Shown here piece after piece: positions 7,475 to 13,245 of a stretch of 15,846 bases of DNA (position 1 is the first letter of the stretch; each line of letters begins with the position of its first letter). Position numbers and translations under genes: made by a program. The stretch is from contig JAPUJX010000624.1 of assembly GCA_027295975.1 (NCBI GenBank), forward strand, positions 1 to 15,846, given 5' to 3'. Source of the DNA: Gammaproteobacteria bacterium (GTDB lineage: Bacteria; Pseudomonadota; Gammaproteobacteria; Pseudomonadales; Azotimanducaceae). A model generated the notes under the pieces. The model did not search any database and was not told the origin of the DNA. It was given only the letters and a program-made list of their open reading frames with translations.

Positions 7475-7525
7475 GCGGCGACTGCGCATGCATGCGGCGA
7501 TTGCGCATGCATGCGGCGATTGCAT
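7475..7525. repeat. 19-bp tandem repeat with 12-bp palindrome
   Basis: Two exact copies of TGCGCATGCATGCGGCGAT (7483-7501, 7502-7520) are flanked by partial copies (GCGGCGAC at 7475-7482, TGCAT at 7521-7525). Each full copy contains the perfect palindrome CGCATGCATGCG (7485-7496, 7504-7515). The period is not a multiple of three, which argues against coding. It lies between the SOS boxes and the plus-strand operon start, where an operator or a slipped-strand site would sit; neither is demonstrated. Confidence 0.8.
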
Positions 7526-7587
7526 ACTCCGGGTCTATTCCCATAACATTTCCGGCTGTTCAGGCTCTTACGGGGACAACGGCGAAT

Positions 7588-8400
7588 ATGGTTGATATCG
7601 GGGCGGGTGCCCTCGGCTATCTGTGTCTGTTCTGCTGGGCAACTGCGTCTGCGGTACTGCCGCCCGCAGGCGATCTCACGGCTGAAGAATTTGGCCTTGC
7701 GGTTTTCCGCGAGGCCGATCGGCGCGAGTCGGGATACCTCGACCTGCAGGTGGACCTGGAGATGATTCTGCGCAATAGCCGCGGCGGAGAAAGCCGTCGC
7801 CTGCTGCGCATCAAACAACTCGAAAAACCCGACGACGGCGACAAACTGCTGATCGTTTTCGACACTCCGAAGTCCTTGAAAGGTTCCGCATTGTTGAGTT
7901 TCAGCCACCGAGTCGAACCGGACGATCAGTGGTTGTATCTACCTGCGGTAAAGCGGGTAAAACGAATCGCCTCGAGGAACAAGTCGGGACCGTTTCTCTC
8001 GAGCGAGTTCGCGTTTGAAGATCTGACTCTTCAAGAAGTGGAAAAATTCACTTATCGATTTCTTCGCGAGGAAACGCTCGACGATCGTCAATGTTTCGTC
8101 GTGCAGCGACAGGCCGTGGATAAATATTCCGGATACTCGAAACAGATCGTCTGGTTGGATACCGGGGAATTCAGGATTCACAAGATCGAATATTTCGACC
8201 GTAGGGGAGACCTCCTCAAAACGTTGACGGTTCAGGGTTACCGACAACCTGACGGTCGCCACTGGAAAGCGGATCGCATGTTCATGCAGAACCACCAGAC
8301 GAGGAAAAGCACCGAACTCGTATGGCGCAACTATCGCTTCGCCACCGGTTTGAGCGAGGAACGAGATTTCTCGACGAACAGCTTACTTAGAATTAGATGA
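7588..8400 (+). CDS. LolA-like periplasmic 'outer membrane lipoprotein-sorting' family protein
   Basis: The 270-aa product from the ATG at 7588 has a hydrophobic N-terminus (GALGYLCLFCWATASAV) read as a signal peptide, although it lacks basic residues in front. Starts at 7465 or 7492 would add residues read from the 19-bp repeats and are less likely. The mature part contains AVFREADRRESGYLDLQ, DQWLYLPAVKRVKRIASRNKSGPF, SSEFAFEDL, SGYSKQIVWLD and MQNHQTRKSTELVW, which I recognise from the LolA-like family usually labelled outer membrane lipoprotein-sorting protein. These are periplasmic half-barrel proteins thought to bind lipidic ligands; most are encoded beside MMPL/RND exporters and none is proven to sort lipoproteins. 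Its TGA overlaps the next gene's ATG (ATGA). The ligand is unknown. Divergent from lexA. Confidence 0.85.
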   Translation: MVDIGAGALGYLCLFCWATASAVLPPAGDLTAEEFGLAVFREADRRESGYLDLQVDLEMILRNSRGGESRRLLRIKQLEKPDDGDKLLIVFDTPKSLKGSALLSFSHRVEPDDQWLYLPAVKRVKRIASRNKSGPFLSSEFAFEDLTLQEVEKFTYRFLREETLDDRQCFVVQRQAVDKYSGYSKQIVWLDTGEFRIHKIEYFDRRGDLLKTLTVQGYRQPDGRHWKADRMFMQNHQTRKSTELVWRNYRFATGLSEERDFSTNSLLRIR

Positions 8401-9740
8401 TATCCGCGTTCGGCATGGTTTTGTTGTTGGCCACCACCCTGAGCCACGTGGTTGTCGATCCGACATTGTCGAAATCCAGGCAACCGGACCTGGTTCGCAG
8501 TGCGCCGCAAGACTCCACGGGTGGGCGCGCGTCGACGATCGACAGAGGGGCGAACACCGGCCTTGACGAAAACTCGCAGTTGGATTTCGATCTTGGATTA
8601 CAGACGCGAACCTACCCCATGGACGGTTTCGACGGACAGTCACGCTTCCACCCCTCGATGAGCGCGCGGCTCGAATATTATCGTACCTGGAACGACGGGC
8701 GGCGGACGCTGACCTTCACGCCCTTCTATCGTTACGACCTGGAAGACTCCGAGCGCACCCACTTCGATGTTCGCGAGCTATTCTGGAGCAATGTCGGCGG
8801 TAATTGGGAGCTGCACGTGGGAGTGAAGCAGGTGTTCTGGGGTGTTACCGAATTTCATCATCTGATCGACGTCCTGAACCAGACGGACCTGGTGGAGAAT
8901 ATCGACGCAGAAGACAAGCTCGGACAGCCGATGGTGCATCTTTCGCTGGTTCGCGATTGGGGCATCGTGGATGTTTTTGCGTTGCCGGGTGCCCGGGAAC
9001 GGACTTTTCCCGGCCAGGATGGGCGACTGCGCTCCGTGCCGCGGGTGGATGTAGATCACCCTGTTTACGAATCTGCCGCGAAGAACAAACGCGTGGATGG
9101 CGCCATACGCTGGTCCCACAGCCTCGGGCCGTTCGAATTTGGCGTGTACCATTTTTCCGGCACCGCCAGGGAACCGCAACTGGTTCCGTGGGTGTCGCCC
9201 TCTGGCGAGCAGGTGTTGCGACCCCGTTATCCGGTGATCGATCAGACCGGATTTGATGCCCTTGCCGTGCTCGGAGATTGGGCGTTGAAACTCGAGGCCA
9301 TCACTCGGTCCGGGTACGGTCCCCGTTATGCGGCGTTCAACGTGGGATTCGAAAAAACCCTGGTCGGCGTCCTGGGTACCCGCACGGACCTGGGGCTGGT
9401 AGCGGAGTACATGTTTGACGACCGTGGTGACCATGCCTTCAACACGGTTTTCGAACACGATCTGGCGTTCGGGACGCGCTGGAGGCTGAATGATATTGCC
9501 GATACCCAGGCTTTGCTGGGAGTAATCTGGGATGTGAAAACCGAAGAATACATCTTCAGGTTGGAAGCGAGCCGTCGTTTGGGCGAAACTTGGACCCTGC
9601 TGCTGGAAGGGCGGGTTTTCGGAGGTGCCGATGAACCCGACCCTGACGCGCTTTTTCAATCTCTGTTGGACACCGATAACAAAACCGCTTCATTGCAGCG
9701 TGACGATTACGTTCAATTGGAACTAACCAGATACTTTTGA
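8397..9740 (+). CDS. Putative outer-membrane beta-barrel protein
   Basis: A 447-aa product starting inside the stop of the LolA-like gene (ATGA overlap, no separate ribosome-binding site, so coupled translation is likely). Residues about 1-20 (MISAFGMVLLLATTLSHVVV) could be a weak signal peptide. The body shows many alternating aromatic/polar strands such as RTLTFTPFYRY, WELHVGVKQVFWG, GPFEFGVYHFSG and YIFRLEASRR. The C-terminus VQLELTRYF ends in Phe, the usual outer-membrane barrel signal read by BamA. No periplasmic domain, plug or TonB box is seen. I recall barrel proteins of this size next to the same LolA-like family in MMPL-type gene sets, so a joint role in moving a lipid or hydrophobic compound is a reasonable inference. 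No established family name is assigned and the substrate is unknown. Confidence 0.75.
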   Translation: MISAFGMVLLLATTLSHVVVDPTLSKSRQPDLVRSAPQDSTGGRASTIDRGANTGLDENSQLDFDLGLQTRTYPMDGFDGQSRFHPSMSARLEYYRTWNDGRRTLTFTPFYRYDLEDSERTHFDVRELFWSNVGGNWELHVGVKQVFWGVTEFHHLIDVLNQTDLVENIDAEDKLGQPMVHLSLVRDWGIVDVFALPGARERTFPGQDGRLRSVPRVDVDHPVYESAAKNKRVDGAIRWSHSLGPFEFGVYHFSGTAREPQLVPWVSPSGEQVLRPRYPVIDQTGFDALAVLGDWALKLEAITRSGYGPRYAAFNVGFEKTLVGVLGTRTDLGLVAEYMFDDRGDHAFNTVFEHDLAFGTRWRLNDIADTQALLGVIWDVKTEEYIFRLEASRRLGETWTLLLEGRVFGGADEPDPDALFQSLLDTDNKTASLQRDDYVQLELTRYF

Positions 9741-9778
9741 GCCTCGCTGCCTGGACTCGATAAGACAGGACACTTTCG

Positions 9779-10912
9779 ATGATTGAGAACACATTGAATT
9801 ACCTGCTGGAGCATTCCTGGGTAGGCCTGGTTTTCCTCATCGTCCTCGGAACGGTGATCGCCCGCTTCACCGCTAAGAAATTTTTCGACCGGCTGGCCGT
9901 CAAGTTCGAGGCAACCCGTAATCTGTACGATGACGGTCTCCTGGACGCGGCGCGCAAACCCCTGGGCCTTGGAATCTGGATAGTCGGCATCAGCTGGGCG
10001 GCGGAGATTGTCGGCGGTAATGCCCAGGCCGAGATATTCGCGTACGTCGAACCGGCACGTGAGGTTGCCGTCATCTGGTTGCTGGTCTGGTTTGCAGTGC
10101 GATTCGTTCGGTTTGTCGAGAAAAACGTCTCGGACAAGGAGTATCGTGACGATCCGGTGGATGAGACAACCGCTTCCCTGGTCGGCAAGCTGTTACGTAT
10201 TGCCGTGATCATCACCGGCGTGCTCGTGGTATTACAGACCCTGGGTTTCAGTATTGCCGGTGTGCTGGCAGCCGGTGGCATCGGCGGCATCGCCATCGGG
10301 TTTGCTGCCCGCGATCTGCTCGCCAACTTCTTCGGGGCGCTGATGATCTTCCTGGACCGGCCGTTTTCGGTAGGGGATTGGATTCGCTCTCCCGACCGCA
10401 ACATCGAAGGCACCGTCGAGGAGATCGGTTGGCGCCTCACGCGCATCCGAACCTTCGACCAACGACCTCTGTACGTCCCGAATTCGGTGTTCACGAGCCT
10501 GGTTGTGGAGAATCCGTCGCGTATGCACAACCGGCGAATATATGAAACCATCGGAGTGCGGTATGACGATGTCGCCGTTTTGCCGGAAATCATTGCCGAC
10601 GTTGAATCCATGTTGAGGTCTCACCCGGCCATCGACCGGTCTCGTACCCTCATGGTGAATTTCGTCGAGTTTGGCGCATCGTCCCTCGACTTCTTCGTGT
10701 ACACCTTCACCAGAACCACGGTGTGGACGGAGTTCCATGGGATCAAACAGGAAATCCTGTTCCGGATCTCCGATATCGTTGCCAGTCACGGAGCCGAGAT
10801 CGCTTTTCCGACCCAGACGCTGCTGGTTCCTCCGACGGCGGAGCCATCAGCGGGTAGAGAGCCATCAGCGGGTAAAGAGCCTTTAGCGGGCGAGCAGCAG
10901 CTGGGACCTTGA
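9779..10912 (+). CDS. MscS-family small-conductance mechanosensitive channel, YnaI-like size
   Basis: The 377-aa inner-membrane protein has five predicted membrane segments (about 12-30, 62-80, 93-112, 135-155 and 158-180). The last is the Gly/Ala-rich pore helix (GVLAAGGIGGIAIGFAARDLL). Then come the MscS beta-domain signature FLDRPFSVGDWI and GTVEEIGWRLTRIRT, PLYVPNS and SRMHNRRIYETIGVRY. Five segments and this length resemble E. coli YnaI rather than three-segment MscS. Such channels open under membrane tension to release solutes during hypo-osmotic shock. AGGA lies 8 nt before the ATG. Residues 355-372 are three six-residue repeats (EPSAGR, EPSAGK, EPLAGE) in the extreme C-terminus, beyond the conserved fold. 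It sits 38 bp after the barrel gene with no terminator, and its stop overlaps hpt. Confidence 0.93.
   Translation: MIENTLNYLLEHSWVGLVFLIVLGTVIARFTAKKFFDRLAVKFEATRNLYDDGLLDAARKPLGLGIWIVGISWAAEIVGGNAQAEIFAYVEPAREVAVIWLLVWFAVRFVRFVEKNVSDKEYRDDPVDETTASLVGKLLRIAVIITGVLVVLQTLGFSIAGVLAAGGIGGIAIGFAARDLLANFFGALMIFLDRPFSVGDWIRSPDRNIEGTVEEIGWRLTRIRTFDQRPLYVPNSVFTSLVVENPSRMHNRRIYETIGVRYDDVAVLPEIIADVESMLRSHPAIDRSRTLMVNFVEFGASSLDFFVYTFTRTTVWTEFHGIKQEILFRISDIVASHGAEIAFPTQTLLVPPTAEPSAGREPSAGKEPLAGEQQLGP
10841..10894 (+). repeat. Three 18-bp tandem repeats at the 3' end of the mscS-family gene
   Basis: Units at 10841-10858, 10859-10876 and 10877-10894 begin GAGCCATCAGCGGGTAGA. The first two differ at one base and the third has diverged. 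They are in frame and encode EPSAGR, EPSAGK and EPLAGE. The array ends 14 bp before the hpt start codon, so length changes would preserve frame. Confidence 0.85.
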
Positions 10913-11466
10913 GCTCCATTTCCAACAGGGCGTTGGAGGCTTTGGCCCAAGCCGAAGAGCTTGTCGATGAACGCGGCGTACAGTTTGCCATCGATCAAAC
11001 GGCGTTGCGTATCGCGGTTGAGCTGCGGGAGTCAGATCCGATCGTCATGTGTGTAATGCATGGTGGTCTGCCCTACACGGCAGAGCTGATGAAACGATTC
11101 GGTTTTCCACTCGAACTCAGCTACGTGCACGTCGGTCGTTACGCCAACGGGACTCGAGGCGGAATCCTCAACTGGTACGCGAGACCGAAAATCGATCTGG
11201 CCGACCGCAATGTGTTGATTGTCGACGATGTGCTCGACAAGGGGGAAACCCTGAGTGCGTTGGTGGCCTGGGTTGCCGATGAGGGCGCCAAGCGTGTGCG
11301 GACGACGGTGTTGGTACTCAAGGAAGTGGCCCGGGGAAGCCGCATCGAAGTCGACTATGTAGCGTTGCGTCTACCTGATCGTTACCTGTTTGGTTGTGGT
11401 ATGGACTATCGGGGATACTGGCGGAATCTCGGCTCCATCTACGCACTTCACGAGTCCATGGAATAG
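10909..11466 (+). CDS. hpt: Hypoxanthine-guanine phosphoribosyltransferase
   Basis: The 185-aa protein starts at a TTG that overlaps the preceding stop (TTGA); no ATG or GTG exists in a suitable place and the N-terminus matches family length. It would transfer the phosphoribosyl group of PRPP to hypoxanthine or guanine, giving IMP or GMP in the cytosol. The PRPP loop is NVLIVDDVLDKGETLSAL (residues 101-118), with the acidic pair and the K-G-E-T turn. CVMHGGLPYTAEL (48-60) is the pyrophosphate-binding part and DRYLFGCGMDYRGYWRN (157-173) is the purine and C-terminal lid region. It resembles the HPRT of pseudomonads. The next gene, 6 bp on, is an MTI phosphorylase that would supply hypoxanthine, so the pair probably acts in sequence. 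Translation may be coupled to the mscS-family gene. Confidence 0.93.
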   Translation: MSSISNRALEALAQAEELVDERGVQFAIDQTALRIAVELRESDPIVMCVMHGGLPYTAELMKRFGFPLELSYVHVGRYANGTRGGILNWYARPKIDLADRNVLIVDDVLDKGETLSALVAWVADEGAKRVRTTVLVLKEVARGSRIEVDYVALRLPDRYLFGCGMDYRGYWRNLGSIYALHESME

Positions 11467-11472
11467 AACCCC

Positions 11473-12237
11473 ATGTTTGCTCACGCGGTGATAATCGGAT
11501 CCGGCTCGTTGACGTTGGCAGCCGATTTCACACCCCTCGATGTATCGCTGGAAACCCGCTACGGAGGAGCGTCGGCGCGTCCACTCGTCGGCTTACTGGG
11601 ATCGACAAAGGTCATGTTGCTGGCCCGGCACGGCATACCCCATCGAATCGCACCCCACGCCATCAACTATCGAGCTAATCTTGCAATGTTGCAGACCCTG
11701 GGAATCGAACGAATTGTCGCCGTCAACACGGTAGGAGGAATCGCGCCTGAGGCGAAGGCGGGTGTTTTGATCGTTCCCGATCAGATCATCGACTACAGTT
11801 GGGGACGGGAGCAATCGTTTTCGGACTCCAACAAGTTGTACCACGTAGATTTTTCCTCGCCTTATGACCGTCAGTTGGGTAACGACCTGGCTGATGCCGC
11901 GCAGCGAGCACGGCTTGATGTGATAGTCGGCGGCGTATACGGCTGTACTCAGGGTCCGCGGTTCGAGACCCCGGCGGAAATAAACCGGATGGACAGTGAC
12001 GGGTGTACGGTCGTCGGCATGACCGGCATGCCGGAGGCGGGTCTTGCCCGAGAACTCGGCATTCCTTATGCCTGCGTGTGCCTGGTTGTCAATCCCGCCG
12101 CCGGCAGGGATGGTGACTCTATCGATCTCGACGCGATCGCAATCGTCAGCCGCGCGGGCATGGAGCGAGTCGGGCGGTTACTCGTCAGCTTCTTCGAGGG
12201 TCTCGAGGGCCTCGAAGGTCTGGAGGAGCGAAGTTAA
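11473..12237 (+). CDS. S-methyl-5'-thioinosine phosphorylase (MTAP/PNP family)
   Basis: The 254-aa protein is closest to Pseudomonas aeruginosa MTIP among those I know. Shared stretches include LLARHGIPHRIAPHAINYRAN, YGCTQGPRFET and VGMTGMPEAGLARELGIPYAC, then LVVNPAAG. It would phosphorolyse methylthioinosine to hypoxanthine and methylthioribose-1-phosphate in methylthioadenosine salvage. Asn207 in VVNPAAG occupies the base-recognition position that is Asn in 6-oxopurine enzymes and Asp in MTA phosphorylases, which favours MTI over MTA. The N-terminal phosphate loop reads IIGSGSLT, whereas I recall a GGTG form in P. aeruginosa. The C-terminus is an extra FEGLEGLEGLEERS tail made by a 9-bp repeat and lying in the region shared with csiV. 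It follows hpt by 6 bp with a weak ribosome-binding site. Confidence 0.92.
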   Translation: MFAHAVIIGSGSLTLAADFTPLDVSLETRYGGASARPLVGLLGSTKVMLLARHGIPHRIAPHAINYRANLAMLQTLGIERIVAVNTVGGIAPEAKAGVLIVPDQIIDYSWGREQSFSDSNKLYHVDFSSPYDRQLGNDLADAAQRARLDVIVGGVYGCTQGPRFETPAEINRMDSDGCTVVGMTGMPEAGLARELGIPYACVCLVVNPAAGRDGDSIDLDAIAIVSRAGMERVGRLLVSFFEGLEGLEGLEERS

Positions 12238-13245
12238 CTCCTCGGGGATGGCCACTGGATCGATGCGTACGACGATCCCGAGCTTGGGATGATCGAGGTA
12301 GTGGATTTCTCTGCTTCGCAAGCGGCGGCTTTCCGACAACTGCATATACCCCTGAGCGGGCCGGGGCAGTGTTATTGCAGGATTGATCCGGGAAGAAGAT
12401 GAAATACCGAAAAACGCCTCACCGAGGGGAATATCCAGGGGTTGCTGACCGAGTGCCGGTTCCCGATACCAGAGTGTTGCCTGGAAATGCAGGTAACGCC
12501 CCAGGGTAACCGCCAGTGTGCCTTCCAGTTGTCGGGTGTCACCAACACGTGCCCCGTTTTGCACCAGCAACGGCTCGGGCCGGTTCCGTTCCGGTACGGG
12601 TTGCATCCAACGCCCATGCAGCAGTACGTGCAGATTGTCTCGAGACTCGATTCGGCGGGTTTCGCGTCCCATCAGCATCTCGTTCTCGGGCAGCCAACGA
12701 TAACTCCTATCATCCAGCGACCGTTCGAAACTGCCGAGCATATCGAGAAATTCGAGCAGCGGGTGGGGCTCGAGGATCGGTTCGATTATCGGAGCGGGTC
12801 TGCCGAGGGGATTCACTAATTGAAGTTTTGGCTCGATGACTAGTGGCGTCCGAGCGCGGGTGACGGGTTCCCCTTCGTCCTCCTCCTCCACCAGGGCCGG
12901 ACCGACGTACTCTTCTACCGGCTCGAGAAAGCTGAACTTTTCCAGGTCGATTTCCAACGTCGGAAATTCGAGTGTCGCCCGGGTAATCGGATCGAGGCGA
13001 TAAAACGATCCGATCGCGTCTGGCGGCGGGGTCAATGCACGCATCTCGAACGGAAAGCGACGTTCCGCGAGGAGTACGAGCTTTTCGGTAGAACTGTTTT
13101 CCATCACGGGACCGCGTTGGAACACGATGACTTCCGTCACGTACCAGTTTTTCGAGAGCCACTCTTCCACGTCCTGTTCGGGGTAGGCGCGCGAAGACCA
13201 CATCAGGGCGAGGATGGCGATCATTACGGGCAGTTTATCGATCAC
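12178..13245 (-). CDS. csiV: CsiV-like peptidoglycan-binding periplasmic protein
   Basis: The 355-aa product starts at a GTG overlapping the mfd stop (GTGA). Residues 1-22 (LPVMIAILALMWSSRAYP) form a signal peptide. The mature start WYVTEVIVFQRGP, the later HVLLHGRWMQPVPE, RYLHFQATLWYREP and ESRRLRSREIHYLDHPKLGIVVRI are features of the CsiV family, which occurs beside mfd in many gammaproteobacteria. In Vibrio cholerae CsiV is a periplasmic peptidoglycan-binding factor needed with the PBP1A activator LpoA for normal wall synthesis; the same role here is inferred. A charged linker (VEEEDEGEPVTRART) lies in the middle. The final 60 bp overlap the phosphorylase gene on the opposite strand, and the C-terminal LLQTFEALETLEEADE is the antisense reading of that gene's repeat. 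Confidence 0.85.
   Translation of the reverse strand: MIDKLPVMIAILALMWSSRAYPEQDVEEWLSKNWYVTEVIVFQRGPVMENSSTEKLVLLAERRFPFEMRALTPPPDAIGSFYRLDPITRATLEFPTLEIDLEKFSFLEPVEEYVGPALVEEEDEGEPVTRARTPLVIEPKLQLVNPLGRPAPIIEPILEPHPLLEFLDMLGSFERSLDDRSYRWLPENEMLMGRETRRIESRDNLHVLLHGRWMQPVPERNRPEPLLVQNGARVGDTRQLEGTLAVTLGRYLHFQATLWYREPALGQQPLDIPLGEAFFGISSSSRINPAITLPRPAQGYMQLSESRRLRSREIHYLDHPKLGIVVRIDPVAIPEELTSLLQTFEALETLEEADE
12196..12222 (+). repeat. 9-bp triplicate encoding GLE repeats inside a convergent gene overlap
   Basis: GAGGGTCTC, GAGGGCCTC and GAAGGTCTG follow one another in frame with the phosphorylase gene and encode EGL-EGL-EGL; on the other strand the same bases encode part of TFEALETLEE of CsiV. 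The differences between units are synonymous on the plus strand. Confidence 0.85.

Noticed and set aside
7465..7587. Longer N-terminus of the LolA-like protein from ATG 7465 or 7492
   Set aside because: It would be coded by the 19-bp repeat, the AGGA before 7465 is too close to the ATG, and family similarity begins only after the hydrophobic segment following 7588. Not fully excluded for 7492, which would add basic residues.
8778..10611. Long minus-strand open frames (293 and 270 codons) across the barrel and MscS genes
   Set aside because: Antisense shadows of genes with protein-level features; compositions are arginine/serine or proline rich as expected for such shadows.
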